A stretch of 33,363 bases of DNA from positions 1-33,363 of the forward strand of contig CASRZA010000009.1 of NCBI GenBank assembly GCA_949439935.1, read 5' to 3'. The notes under the pieces are model-generated. The model saw only the letters and a list, made by a program, of their open reading frames with translations, had not been told where the DNA came from and did not search any database. Of the stretch, positions 24,802-33,363 are shown piece by piece. Source of the DNA: an uncultured Bacilli bacterium (GTDB taxonomy: Bacteria > Bacillota_I > Bacilli_A > RF39 > UBA660). Position 1 is the stretch's first letter; every line of letters starts with the position of its first letter. The translations under genes and the position numbers were made by a program.

Positions 24802-27645
24802 TTATTGATTATCGTCAGTCTCTTGTGGTTCTAAGACAAATTTTTTGCTAGGCTTACATACTGTTTCGATATATCTGTAATATGTTCCTAAAAGCCCATC
24901 ATAGCAAGAAAGTTCCTCTACTTTTAATAAACACTCTTCTCCCAGTGTTTCTTCTCCTATGCTAAAGTAATAATCCGCCATCATCAAGTAGACGACATAT
25001 GCTTCATTATCATTTGCATTATACATTGCGAGAGCGTCTTCGATATCCTGACCGCTTTTAATTTGGCTTACAATATCTGGAATTAACCCAGTGCCACACA
25101 TATCCTCGATAGATATGATCTCTTCCTGTGTCAAAGTTGTTTTCTCTTTGAGCTTTTGTTGTTTAATTTCCAAAATAAGATTCATAATATCTTCTATGAG
25201 CCTTGTTAAAAGGTCGGTTCCTGTCTGATTAGACATCAAAAACTTCTTATTTATGATATAAGCACGCCTATAATCTCTAGCGAATATTGCAGCGAATACT
25301 GTCGAATCATTAGATCTGCTTTTTTTACTAGGAATCCTTCCAGTTTCTTGGATAGTAAAAATGTCTTGTACTATTATACCTATAGTTTTTTCGCGGACAC
25401 TCAGAATTGATCGATCGCGTATCTCGTCGAGTTTTCTTAAAATGCCCGTAAGATCGCCTTGGAAATACATATTAGTCATCTTATCTTCGACCGAAGTCAT
25501 CTTTCTAAAGGCCCTTGTCATCAGTTTTAATAACAAAATGTCTTTCGGAGTATAACCTCTAGAAGCTGTCAATTCTATTAATATGATGAGTGCACGACTA
25601 TAATTTTTATTCATGACATGTTCGTAGATCTTCCTATAAGCGATTTTCATTGAAGAACCTCCATTTATATTATCAGAATAGCAAATGCTTTTGGCGTCGG
25701 CCTTTAAGTCTTCTGGTAGATCTAAGAATTCATTTAAAAGAAATAAGTATATTGCATTTTCTTTTTTCTCTTCATCTGTCTCATCACGTCTCATGATTCT
25801 AAAATATTTTAATGCTTTGTTAAAGCCGTCGAGTTCACAGCATTGGACGAATAACTGAAACGCAGCCCTTTTATGATTTGGTTCAACCTCTAAACATTCT
25901 CTAAATAGACAGAAGGCTTCATAGTATCGTCCATTTTTATATAATATTTCCCCTTTTGTATATAAGTCTACATCACTATCTATTTGTCTACTCATCGAGG
26001 CTTTGCTATTATCTATAGCGGTATTATATACCTCTTCCATCTTTTCTAGGATGGCTTTAAAAACCTCGTCTCCTCGAGCATAAGAATTTAGATGGTACCT
26101 ATTTAGTTTAAATGCTTCCAAATAATCCTTGTTTTTTATAGCCAAGTATATGGAATCAGACTTCCCGATTCGCTTCTCTGTTATGATGCCCGTACGCCTG
26201 ATTTCTAATATATCTTTTGCTATTCTGAGCGAATAACTTTCAGATATAGATAGTCCTCTAAGGTTATCCAATTTAATCAACAATTGTACAAATCCGTCGA
26301 TGTCGTCATTTGCAATGAGCTCTCGCATCTCGTTGTTTCTAGCTCTTTTGGTGAGATCTGCTTCAATTAAAAGTTTCATTAAAGTCTCTTCTGAGTCTGA
26401 TAAGCGCGAGTTTTTTTCTAATTCTTTCATCATACTTATAGCATAAGAAAATTTTTTTTGAAAGATGCGTCCCCTTATAGTGTCAATAGAAATACTATCT
26501 TTGTCTTCACCACGATTCGTAGAGATTAGATGACACAATTGTAAACTTTTAGCTCTAGAACTAAGTTCATCTGACAGTTCAGTAATATTATTTAAGAGGA
26601 ATAAAAATGTGTTATATTCATGAAGTTCTTCCGTATCCTTTGGAACTTTCCAAGAGATTAAATACTTTTTTGCCAGGTCGAAGCGCTTGATCGAAACACA
26701 GTAAATAAACAGTTTTCGAGCGACTCCTCTATGCTCTGGATCGATTTCAAAACAACGCTTATAAAGCTCAAACGCCTTAAAAAAGTCACCTCGGTTCCAA
26801 TAAAGTTCTGCCGTTTCAAAAAGTTCTTCACAAGTTTTCTCACCATTCATCTTCTTTATTGTAGAATTCAAATATTTTAGTAAAGTTATGACTGGTATCC
26901 AATATGGGTCATTGAAAAATTGCTGTCCATCACTAGCATTAAAAGCATTTTCGTAGTCTTTAGAATCTAATGCTGTTAGAAAGCTGTTCGCATAACTTTC
27001 TACTTTTGGCTCATATCCATTCTCTCTTATATACAAGATATCGTTCGCTATTTGAAGCATATAATACTCAGCGATGTCTAGACCCCTTTTATTTTTCAAA
27101 GCCTCTAACGATAAAACCAACTCTCGAATCTCTCTTTTTTCTTCTAAGATCATCATTTTAGCTTTATCTTTACTTAGTCTAGCCCCGCAAGCCTTGATTA
27201 GAGGGAACAGTACTCTACTGTATGTGCGATTATTAGAGAGTTTGCTCTCCTTTTCTAAACATGTTTTAGCTTCCGTAAACCTCTTCTCACTACATAGACG
27301 CCCTAACTCATCCGCTTTAGAACATTTCCAATCGAGTGCTATTTTTCTCAAATCTTCGTCCAATTCTACTAGCATGCTCAAAAGATTCAAATATCTGCCA
27401 TATTCGTATTCTTCTGTCTCGGTACAATCTTTAAAAGCTCTAACTAAATATTCCACCGCGGCTTCGAATTCATACTTGTTCACTAATTCCGAGAAAACCT
27501 CGAAGTTGGCTGCTTTATGATCAGGATCTATTTCTAAGCATTCATGAAAACGCTTATAGGCCTGGAAAAACTTTCCTTCGTCAATCGATGTCATTCCCGC
27601 TTTGTATATACTTTCTGCTATTTCCCTATTATCATTATTACACAT
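24802..27645 (-). CDS. Large TPR protein built of three related modules
   Basis: 947 residues, no signal peptide or membrane helix seen, so probably cytoplasmic. Three modules of about 260-290 residues each open with a TPR: GKFFQAYKRFHECLEIDPDH (from 24), GDFFKAFELYKRCFEIDPEH (from 286) and GRYYEAFCLFRECLEVEPNH (from 572). Each also carries a later landmark (IAEYYMLQIANDILYIRENG near 191, ISESYSLRIAKDILEIRRTG near 467, VREKTIGIIVQDIFTIQETG near 750) and a DY-x2-A(F/Y) element. An extra tail ends the protein. TPRs mediate protein contacts; no partner is evident. It lies 24 bases after valS, with AGGAGG seven bases before the ATG. Confidence 0.85.
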   Translation of the reverse strand: MCNNDNREIAESIYKAGMTSIDEGKFFQAYKRFHECLEIDPDHKAANFEVFSELVNKYEFEAAVEYLVRAFKDCTETEEYEYGRYLNLLSMLVELDEDLRKIALDWKCSKADELGRLCSEKRFTEAKTCLEKESKLSNNRTYSRVLFPLIKACGARLSKDKAKMMILEEKREIRELVLSLEALKNKRGLDIAEYYMLQIANDILYIRENGYEPKVESYANSFLTALDSKDYENAFNASDGQQFFNDPYWIPVITLLKYLNSTIKKMNGEKTCEELFETAELYWNRGDFFKAFELYKRCFEIDPEHRGVARKLFIYCVSIKRFDLAKKYLISWKVPKDTEELHEYNTFLFLLNNITELSDELSSRAKSLQLCHLISTNRGEDKDSISIDTIRGRIFQKKFSYAISMMKELEKNSRLSDSEETLMKLLIEADLTKRARNNEMRELIANDDIDGFVQLLIKLDNLRGLSISESYSLRIAKDILEIRRTGIITEKRIGKSDSIYLAIKNKDYLEAFKLNRYHLNSYARGDEVFKAILEKMEEVYNTAIDNSKASMSRQIDSDVDLYTKGEILYKNGRYYEAFCLFRECLEVEPNHKRAAFQLFVQCCELDGFNKALKYFRIMRRDETDEEKKENAIYLFLLNEFLDLPEDLKADAKSICYSDNINGGSSMKIAYRKIYEHVMNKNYSRALIILIELTASRGYTPKDILLLKLMTRAFRKMTSVEDKMTNMYFQGDLTGILRKLDEIRDRSILSVREKTIGIIVQDIFTIQETGRIPSKKSRSNDSTVFAAIFARDYRRAYIINKKFLMSNQTGTDLLTRLIEDIMNLILEIKQQKLKEKTTLTQEEIISIEDMCGTGLIPDIVSQIKSGQDIEDALAMYNANDNEAYVVYLMMADYYFSIGEETLGEECLLKVEELSCYDGLLGTYYRYIETVCKPSKKFVLEPQETDDNQ

Positions 27646-27669
27646 TATAAAACCTCCTATCGATTTTTA

Positions 27670-30192
27670 CTAACCCTTTATCCTTTTCAATTCTTCTTCT
27701 TCTTCTTTGAGCTTTTCTCTCTCGGCATCTACTATGTTTTTCGGTGCTTTACTCGTATAACCTTCGTTAGCTAAAAGATTTTGTCTTCTAGTTATTGAGC
27801 TCTTTAGTTCTGCAATTCTCTTTTTCAAAGTCTCAGAGTCGCCTTCATCGTCCTTGTCGTATAATACCTTAATACTATAATCTTTATAAATGACGTCATG
27901 AGATGAGTTATATTCTCTATTTATGATCTCATTTCCACCTATTCTGAGCATATTTTGTATCAACCTATAATCGCCGTCGACGTTATATTTTACTCCGAAG
28001 TCCTTGCCGATTTTATTTTCCAATTTAAACGTTCTAAACGTCTTTATGAATTCGATCATATCGTCTACTGTATTAGTGCTATATTCGTTTTTAGAGTCGG
28101 TTTCTGGATATTTAGAAATGGTGACAGACTCTTCGTCTTTGAATGGCAACATGCTATATATCTCCTCGCTGACATACGGCATGAACGGGCTGATAAGTTT
28201 AAGGATAGACGACAACACATGATATAGAACAGACTTAGTAGTCACATCGTCCGAAGAAAACTTCGACATCTCTATGTAATTGTCACAGAAACATTCCCAA
28301 ATAAATCCATAAAGACTCGCACCCGCATTATTAAATTCATACTTGTCTAAATAGCGTCTTACGTCTTTGATCGTATGATCGAGCTTAGAGAGAATCCATT
28401 TATCTTCTATTTTCAAATTTTCAAGAGTGTACTCTTCTTCTTTTAGATCTTCTATGTTCATAAGTACGAACCTTGAAGCATTCCAAAGTTTATTTATAAA
28501 GTTCCAAGTACTCGCGAGTTTTTCCTCGTCATATTTTAGGTCCATTCCTCCGCTTACTTCAGTGACGAGATAATAACGAAGAGCATCCGCACCATATTTC
28601 TCGATGACATCCATAGGATCTACGCCGTTTCCTAGACTTTTACTCATCTTTCGGCCTTGTTTGTCTCTTATTAGCCCGTGGATGACACAATCCTTAAAAG
28701 GTCTCTTTCCAGTAAAATGCAAGCCTTGAAAGGTCATTCTATTTACCCAAAAAGGTATTATATCGTAACCCGTTACTAGACAATCATTAGGATAATATCT
28801 ATCTAAGAGCTCCGACTTTATAGGCCAATCCAACGTTGAGAAAGGCCATAGAGCACTCGAGAACCAGGTATCCAACACGTCAGCATCTTGGATCCAACCT
28901 TCTCCATCTGGAGCCTCCATACCGACGTATACTTCGTCACCTTTATACCACGCTGGTATCCTGTGTCCCCACCAAAGTTGTCGCGATATACACCAGTCGT
29001 ATGTTATTTCCATCCAGTGGTTCATGATCTTTTCGAAGCGTTCTGGAACAAAGTTGACCTTAGTGTCTTTGTTCTTTTGATTTTCTAACACGGCGTCAGC
29101 TAAAGGTCTCATCTTGACGAACCACTGTTTAGATAAATAAGGCTCAACCATGACGTCTGTCCTCTCGGAATGTCCGACGTTGTGAGTTATCTCCTCTATC
29201 TCGATAAGCAGTCCATCTTTTTCTAAGCGTTCTACTACCTTTTCGCGACAAGTGAACCTATCCATGCCAGCATATTCTTTACACAACTCGTTCATCGTCG
29301 CATCGGGATTCATGATCACGACTCTCTCTAAATTGTGTCTCACTCCCACTTCGAAATCGTTAGGATCGTGTGCAGGAGTTATTTTAACTATACCTGTACC
29401 GAATTCCATGTCTGCATGTTCGTCTCCTATTATAGGTATTTTTTTCTCGACGATCGGAAGAATTACGTTCTTGCCTATCAAATGTTTGTATCTTTCGTCC
29501 TCAGGATTAACCGCGACAGCAGTATCCCCGAATAAAGTTTCAGGTCTCGTCGTCGCAACTTCCAAAAACTCGTCAGTTCCTTCGATAAAATACTTTATAT
29601 GATAAAAAGCTCCCTTTACATCTTTGTAGATGACTTCTTCATTAGAAAGAGCCGTCTTAGCCTCTGGATCCCAATTTATGATCCTCTCTCCGCGATATAT
29701 CAGTCCCTCGTTATAAAGCTTTACGAATACTTCTCTAACTGCTCGAGAAAGACCGTCATCTAAGGTAAATCTTTCTTTAGTGTAATCCAACGAAAGACCA
29801 AGTTTAGCCCATTGATCGTGGATGTTCTCAGCATATTCATCTTTCCACGCCCAAGCACGTTTCAACCATTCATCTCTGTCCATCTCCCGAGGATTTATAC
29901 CTTCATCTTTAAGCTTCCTGTCGACTTTAGCCTGTGTTGCGATTCCCGCATGGTCCATGCCCGGCAACCATAAAGCATCGTAACCACACATCCTCTTATA
30001 ACGTATTATGACATCCTGAATCGAAGTATCCCAAGCATGTCCCAAGTGAAGTTTTCCTGTTACATTAGGAGGTGGTATCACTATCGTAAACGGTTTCTTG
30101 CTCATATCTCCCGCATTGAAATAACCTTTTTCTTTCCAAGTCTTATATTTATTCTCTTCGACCTTTTTATGGTCATATTTTGTTTCTAACAT
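27670..30192 (-). CDS. valS: Valyl-tRNA synthetase
   Basis: 840 residues, a little short for bacterial ValRS. Class I motifs are present: HLGH (49-52, in [16 protein letters not shown]) and KMSKS near residue 515 ([17 protein letters not shown]). The editing domain lies between ([20 protein letters not shown]). The anticodon-binding region and a C-terminal coiled coil ([14 protein letters not shown] to the end) follow. It starts two bases after the HD gene ends, and a T-box leader lies ahead of that gene, so expression is likely set by uncharged tRNA-Val. Confidence 0.97.
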   Translation of the reverse strand: MLETKYDHKKVEENKYKTWKEKGYFNAGDMSKKPFTIVIPPPNVTGKLHLGHAWDTSIQDVIIRYKRMCGYDALWLPGMDHAGIATQAKVDRKLKDEGINPREMDRDEWLKRAWAWKDEYAENIHDQWAKLGLSLDYTKERFTLDDGLSRAVREVFVKLYNEGLIYRGERIINWDPEAKTALSNEEVIYKDVKGAFYHIKYFIEGTDEFLEVATTRPETLFGDTAVAVNPEDERYKHLIGKNVILPIVEKKIPIIGDEHADMEFGTGIVKITPAHDPNDFEVGVRHNLERVVIMNPDATMNELCKEYAGMDRFTCREKVVERLEKDGLLIEIEEITHNVGHSERTDVMVEPYLSKQWFVKMRPLADAVLENQKNKDTKVNFVPERFEKIMNHWMEITYDWCISRQLWWGHRIPAWYKGDEVYVGMEAPDGEGWIQDADVLDTWFSSALWPFSTLDWPIKSELLDRYYPNDCLVTGYDIIPFWVNRMTFQGLHFTGKRPFKDCVIHGLIRDKQGRKMSKSLGNGVDPMDVIEKYGADALRYYLVTEVSGGMDLKYDEEKLASTWNFINKLWNASRFVLMNIEDLKEEEYTLENLKIEDKWILSKLDHTIKDVRRYLDKYEFNNAGASLYGFIWECFCDNYIEMSKFSSDDVTTKSVLYHVLSSILKLISPFMPYVSEEIYSMLPFKDEESVTISKYPETDSKNEYSTNTVDDMIEFIKTFRTFKLENKIGKDFGVKYNVDGDYRLIQNMLRIGGNEIINREYNSSHDVIYKDYSIKVLYDKDDEGDSETLKKRIAELKSSITRRQNLLANEGYTSKAPKNIVDAEREKLKEEEEELKRIKG

Positions 30193-30194
30193 GA

Positions 30195-30911
30195 TTAATC
30201 GATCCTTTCATCCAAATATTTAATTACATGTTCGTAAATTTCTTTAAACTTACCATTGTATTCCACTCGCTCGTATAATACTTTCATGCGGTCTTTAGCC
30301 ACTTTTAGCGAAACTCCATAGTTTAGATCGAATGCGAAAGCAAAATCGGCGACGAGTTTATCGTTGTTAGTAACAGCATTCCTTCTATCGACTGATCTGT
30401 TGTTTAGGAAATCCTCCATCACTAAAGATGAAATCTCACTGTCGTCTCCCTTTAAGTTGTAACGACCTAAAGTGCCAAAATTATAAAGTATGTCTAGCTT
30501 ATCGACATCTCGTATGAGTTTAGCCATTTTGACAGCAAGCTCATCTTTGTTCTCTTCCAATTTCAATTTATTGTGTTGCCTGATAGCAAACTCTATCACA
30601 TCGTAATGCTCTTTTTTAATACCGAATCTTTCGATAAGACCATCTTTAAATAACAAGTCTGCACCATATTCTGCGTGATCGAAACTTTTATAGTCATTGT
30701 ATGTTTTAGACTGAGTCGCTTGGTCAAACCTACCTATGTCGTGCAACAAACCTATCGTAGTGGCTAATTCAACTTCTTCATCTGTGAAGTTTAATTCTTT
30801 ACTAGACGCCATCATACCTGCTCGGACCCTCATCGTATGAGAGATTTTGTTTTTTATATTCTCATCAGTCTGATCGTATTTTTCTACAAAATTCAAAAAT
30901 TCTTCTACCAT
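30195..30911 (-). CDS. HD-domain phosphohydrolase
   Basis: About 238 residues with the HD metal site: His in SHTMRVR (near 27), HD in [10 protein letters not shown] (59-60), His in FDHAEYGA (81) and Asp in [10 protein letters not shown] (near 150). The substrate (nucleotide or other phosphoester) cannot be read from the sequence. Start choice: GAGGAG sits seven bases before the ATG at 30911 ([10 protein letters not shown]) but only one base before the ATG at 30917, so 30911 is favoured. It is the first gene after the T-box leader and is fused in transcription to valS. Confidence 0.88.
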   Translation of the reverse strand: MVEEFLNFVEKYDQTDENIKNKISHTMRVRAGMMASSKELNFTDEEVELATTIGLLHDIGRFDQATQSKTYNDYKSFDHAEYGADLLFKDGLIERFGIKKEHYDVIEFAIRQHNKLKLEENKDELAVKMAKLIRDVDKLDILYNFGTLGRYNLKGDDSEISSLVMEDFLNNRSVDRRNAVTNNDKLVADFAFAFDLNYGVSLKVAKDRMKVLYERVEYNGKFKEIYEHVIKYLDERID

Positions 30912-30930
30912 AAACATTCTCCTCGAAAAT

Positions 30931-31138
30931 AAAAAAGCTATAATGCAGGGGGCGATCTTTTTCTTCGCTGTACCACCCCTGCTTTATAACTTAAGTGTTA
31001 ATCTTTTTAATGCTTAACGCGCATCGACGATTTTTCTCAACTTTCAACCTTCAAAAATCCGTCACACCAACTCACACCGACCGTTGGTTCTCTTTGCTGA
31101 CTAAGATTTTCTACTCCTAAAGTATCACCGAAAACTTG
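30931..31138 (-). ncRNA. T-box leader, probably reading tRNA-Val
   Basis: Minus-strand leader between a strong promoter and the HD gene. The T-box sequence GGGTGGTAC lies at 30970-30978. A terminator pairs GCAGGGG (30976-30982) with CCCCCTGC (30945-30952), extended by TTATA/TATAG, and ends in TTTTTT (30931-30936). Stem I is recognisable: AGGAGTA on the 5' side, GAAAATC pairing with GATTTTT, the distal AGAGA (31089-31093), and GAAGGTTG on the 3' side closed by ACTTT/AAAGT. The specifier is most likely GTT (31046-31048), a valine codon followed by a purine, consistent with valS downstream. GGT (glycine) one base earlier is the alternative. Uncharged tRNA would favour antitermination of HD-valS-TPR. 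Confidence 0.9.
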
Positions 31139-31144
31139 ATAATG

Positions 31145-31173
31145 ATTATACTATATATTTTAAAATATATCAA
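31145..31173 (-). promoter_or_regulatory. Promoter of the T-box/HD/valS/TPR operon
   Basis: TTGATA (31168-31173), 17-base spacer, perfect TATAAT (31145-31150). Confidence 0.8.
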
Positions 31174-31215
31174 GACCTTGGCAAACTTGATTTTAGTAAA
31201 ACTGATCTTCCATTT

Positions 31216-31249
31216 AAAAAGGTATGTAAATTTTTAAATTTTACATACC
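31216..31249 (-). terminator. Terminator of the structured RNA
   Basis: Perfect 10-bp stem GGTATGTAAA/TTTACATACC on the minus strand, followed by TTTTTT. Confidence 0.85.
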
Positions 31250-31434
31250 ATATTACAAGTCCTTTTACATACTTAGTTCAAATAGAACGGATTTTGTAGA
31301 GTTCCATTACCTTGGTGGTCCCTCTTTCTATATACCCGGACCTTGTCTACTCTTAAATTCTACGCCTGACGGGCTCCCTTTATCAAGCATTTTTTCGACA
31401 AGTCTTACACTCGGCCAAAATACCGATTTTGAAC
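31216..31434 (-). ncRNA. Structured RNA of about 220 nt, family not identified
   Basis: There is no coding frame, but long-range pairing runs through the region on the minus strand. GTTCAAA (31428-31434) pairs with TTTGAAC (31276-31282). CGG and ATTTTG pair with CAAAAT and CCG, GAGT pairs with ACTC, and GACTTGTC (31397-31404) pairs with GACAAGGTC (31339-31347). A small GCC/GGC hairpin sits inside, and GGTCC..GGACC offers an alternative fold. It ends in a strong terminator just ahead of the T-box promoter. The shape (long closing stem, internal bubble, apical stem) recalls 6S RNA, but the call is only a suggestion. SRP, tmRNA and RNase P hallmarks are absent. Confidence 0.6.
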
Positions 31435-31437
31435 ATA

Positions 31438-31474
31438 TAAAAAATGCCACTTTTCCCTTTCAGATAGGGCATTT
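31438..31474 (-). terminator. Possible terminator or attenuator hairpin at the 5' edge of the structured RNA
   Basis: Minus-strand AAATGCC/GGCATTT with an inner CCCT/AGGG alternative, followed by TTTTTT. No transcript start for it is obvious in 31475-31718, so it may belong to the structured RNA's control region. Confidence 0.4.
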
Positions 31475-31626
31475 GACAAGATTTTAGAATTATGTTTTAA
31501 TAAAGATCTAGAACACGAAGATTAGTCGATCGTTTTTCCTAGCAATAATTTATTCAGGGGAGTATTTTGGTTATTGATGATACTGTATTTGGATACGAAG
31601 ACAACCTATGTTAGTAGTAAGAATTT

Positions 31627-31704
31627 ATGAAACTATCCATAGATCTCGACGGTTTGTTCTGGGCGCTCATTGCACTTGCCATCGTTATCATTTTATTAAG
31701 GTAA
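31627..31704 (+). CDS. Possible 25-residue hydrophobic peptide
   Basis: Plus-strand frame beginning MKLSIDLDGLF, followed by a single hydrophobic helix and ending ILLR. The ATG overlaps the stop of a short upstream frame (ATGA), but there is no clear Shine-Dalgarno or promoter. Its 3' side converges on the short minus-strand RNA at 31719-31802. Confidence 0.35.
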   Translation: MKLSIDLDGLFWALIALAIVIILLR

Positions 31705-31718
31705 ACTGATAAAGGGAC

Positions 31719-31802
31719 AAAAAAACACGACTAAGACCTTGAAATCTTAGACGTGTAACCCATCTTGGGAGAAACGCGACGAGAATAACTCACGTTCTCT
31801 TA
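31719..31802 (-). ncRNA. Short RNA of about 84 nt with its own promoter and terminator
   Basis: It starts about seven bases after a TATAAT. It contains a first hairpin (GAGAA/TTCTC), a small CCC/GGG hairpin, and a final strong terminator stem (ACACG-T-CTAAGA paired with TCTTAG-T-CGTGT) followed by seven T. No coding frame fits. The family is not recognised. Confidence 0.6.
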
Positions 31803-31808
31803 CCTATG

Positions 31809-31837
31809 ATTATATATTATATTTTTATTTTTTTCAA
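31809..31837 (-). promoter_or_regulatory. Strong promoter directly after the right-hand surface gene
   Basis: TTGAAA (31832-31837), 17-base spacer, perfect TATAAT (31809-31814). It begins one base after the stop codon of the surface gene, so the downstream RNA is independently expressed. Confidence 0.75.
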
Positions 31838-31838
31838 T

Positions 31839-33363
31839 CTAAACCTGCAAATAATATGGGTTATCGATTGTTCCATTTCCTTGGAGTTTATCTAGGTATT
31901 CAGCCTTGAGGTTAATGACTGGAGAAATCGTAGCATTACCTTGAGTATTATTATAATATACTCCCCCATATATATTTATTGCGAATGCACTTGTAGAACC
32001 ATTTTTACTCATATAGCAGGGAGACATAGTCCAATACAAATTATTTTTGTAAAGATAATAGCTTGTGTTTCGAGTATTATATTTTCCACTTCCTGCGGCT
32101 AGAGCTTCATCTAATGTGATTAATCCTACTGGATAAGTTAATGCTCCATTTCCACCATTCATCTCTTCTACTGTGAATTTATCGTTTTCTTGAGGGCATG
32201 TAAATTGTGGCGCTATTTTACTAACATCTGAAATCCAAGTTCCAGCTCTCGCGGTTGCTCCGTATGAGATGTAATTGTTTCCATATCCCAAACCTGCGTC
32301 GTTTCCCCAACCTGTTATTTCTTTTCCTGGAGTACTTCTGTCGTTGCAAAAGATACTGTCTGCAACATAATTACTATATCCTGTATCTACAATATTGGCT
32401 TTATACCACTCTTCAACTTTTATCTTGATTTCTGAATCTGTCTCATTTCTTTGAGCTTCTTCTTTACTTGTACTTGCTTCTCCTTGTTCTCCTCCAAACA
32501 TCCAACCTGCATATTTATTATCTTGATATAGTGAATTCCAAGGATTTAATCCAATCGCGTATTTTTTGTTGTATGTGTTTGTTTCTGGTGTTCCGGTTCC
32601 ATCATATTGCATTCTGACTGTTCCATCTCCATTAAAACGAATGATTCTCCACCACATCTCTTTTCCATCAACATCTTGTCCAAATTTTATGTAGTTATTT
32701 GGTGCTGTTCCTCTATAATAATAACTTGTGCCATAATCATCTTCCAGACTGAACAGTCCATTTGCTGTTTCATCTGTCGTGGCTATATTTGCAAAGTTTG
32801 TTGGATTTGTCTCACTTATCTTTATATTTAAACTGGCGAGTGCGTCCTCGGCAGTCCATTTTTTAACTCCTTGATCTAAGGTAAATTTCGTTATAAATTT
32901 TGCATTGATATCTTGCGTTTGGTCTATATCCGGCAAATCCTCGAATGTGATTCTCACTCTATATGTATAAGTGTGTCCTGCTAGAATAAGTAAATGGTCT
33001 GCCAAGACTTGAGTTGATGCTGTTTCACTTCTTGGTACATTTGTACCTTCAGTTGCCACTGATGCCCATATCGCATTCGCTTCATCACTTTTCTCTTCCA
33101 AAGTATAGGTTAAAGATTCTGCCAAGTATGTATTTATCAAATTATCCCAGCTTATCTTCGCATAAGCATCTCTCGTTCCTGTATTCTCGATGACTAATTC
33201 CTTTTCGATTGTGTCACCAAAGTTCCAAGTACCTTCTGTATTTTCTACCGTTTCATCGTTATCTCTAAACGTCAATGCCAAATCACCACTTCTAATAGTG
33301 ATTTTTTCTTGCTCATTCGTTCCCACCTGAGATACGAAGTATGCGTATGTTAAAGACGTTGTC
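31839..33363 (-). CDS. SipW-type signal-peptide surface protein with large C-terminal beta-rich domain (5' end beyond the window)
   Basis: About 508 codons are visible and the frame stays open to the right edge. It reads TTSLTYAYFVSQVGTNEQEK at its start, so GTG at 33326 is not the true start. The N-terminal part resembles TasA/camelysin-like proteins: ALTFRDNDETVENTEGTWNF and VIENTGTRDAYAKISW. The C-terminal part, of about 300 residues, has Trp-, Tyr- and Asn-rich blocks (YIKFGQDVDGKEMWWRIIRF, SIFCNDRSTPG, YPVGLITLDEALAAG, YWTMSPCYMSKNG, SPVINLKAEYLDKLQGNGTI). This architecture is familiar from expanded surface families of uncultured Firmicutes; the name and role are not known to me. Paralogue of the fragment at 1-241. 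Confidence 0.8.
   Translation of the reverse strand, partial: TTSLTYAYFVSQVGTNEQEKITIRSGDLALTFRDNDETVENTEGTWNFGDTIEKELVIENTGTRDAYAKISWDNLINTYLAESLTYTLEEKSDEANAIWASVATEGTNVPRSETASTQVLADHLLILAGHTYTYRVRITFEDLPDIDQTQDINAKFITKFTLDQGVKKWTAEDALASLNIKISETNPTNFANIATTDETANGLFSLEDDYGTSYYYRGTAPNNYIKFGQDVDGKEMWWRIIRFNGDGTVRMQYDGTGTPETNTYNKKYAIGLNPWNSLYQDNKYAGWMFGGEQGEASTSKEEAQRNETDSEIKIKVEEWYKANIVDTGYSNYVADSIFCNDRSTPGKEITGWGNDAGLGYGNNYISYGATARAGTWISDVSKIAPQFTCPQENDKFTVEEMNGGNGALTYPVGLITLDEALAAGSGKYNTRNTSYYLYKNNLYWTMSPCYMSKNGSTSAFAINIYGGVYYNNTQGNATISPVINLKAEYLDKLQGNGTIDNPYYLQV

Noticed and set aside
31046-31049. Glycine (GGT) specifier for the T-box
   Set aside because: Possible by one base, but GTT is followed by a purine as is usual and matches valS downstream; glyS is in a different operon with no T-box.
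31216-31434. The structured RNA as tmRNA, RNase P RNA or SRP RNA
   Set aside because: No CCA-type tRNA-like 3' end, no GAGGAAAGTCC block, and no GGAAG/AGCAG tetraloop region are present.
1-33363. Window as a circular element because its ends share sequence
   Set aside because: The shared 36 bases are at 108-143, not at base 1, and belong to paralogous genes that differ outside it; the gene content is chromosomal.
1-33363. CRISPR arrays, rRNA or tRNA genes
   Set aside because: No regularly spaced direct repeats, no rRNA blocks and no GGTTCRA-type tRNA arm with CCA end were found by reading both strands.

Overview
The window is AT-rich bacterial DNA in the standard code, with TGA used as stop. 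It looks like a chromosomal piece of a low-GC, endospore-forming member of the Firmicutes (Bacilli-like, probably an uncultured gut lineage; the lineage is inference). The reasons are the sporulation genes (spoIVFA/spoIVFB, spmA/spmB with a DacB-like carboxypeptidase, a CotY/CotZ-type coat protein), purine-rich ribosome binding sites, a T-box leader, single-chain GlyRS and an RNase J. Almost every gene is on the minus strand. The clear exception is a small EIIB-like gene at 24476-24787.

Layout from left to right, with minus-strand transcription running right to left. 1-241 is the start of a SipW-type surface protein whose paralogue fills the right end (31839-33363), so both window edges lie in one gene family. 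419-6869 is a likely operon read smp, manB, fic, a transposase-N-domain-like gene, spoIVFA, spoIVFB, cdsA, rseP. It puts two site-2 proteases within 3 kb. 7119-10143 is a catalytically degenerate RNase J followed by glyS. 10312-13442 holds two tandem paralogous membrane proteins of unknown function, each with its own promoter. 13526-14727 has a short SSB and a decayed polysaccharide-deacetylase-like protein. 14899-17204 is dac-spmA-spmB. 17280-21917 encodes two fused ATPase/FtsX-type ABC proteins. 22153-23539 is frr, a membrane thioredoxin-like protein and an unusual 34-residue prepilin-like peptide. 23540-24335 holds a small promoter/ORF/terminator unit and the coat protein gene. 24802-30911 is an operon of an HD hydrolase, valS and a 947-residue TPR protein, preceded by a T-box leader (30931-31138) that probably reads tRNA-Val.

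The least ordinary stretch is 30931-31838. It has no large gene but carries the T-box, a structured RNA of about 220 nt with its own terminator, a 25-codon hydrophobic ORF on the plus strand, and a short RNA of about 84 nt with an excellent promoter and terminator converging on that ORF. A second unexplained signal is a 91-bp element present twice (14808-14898 and 22011-22101, opposite strands). Its two copies align without gaps and keep the same hairpins with compensating changes. Each copy lies just upstream of a strong minus-strand promoter.

All functional calls come from reading motifs by eye. No database or folding program was used.
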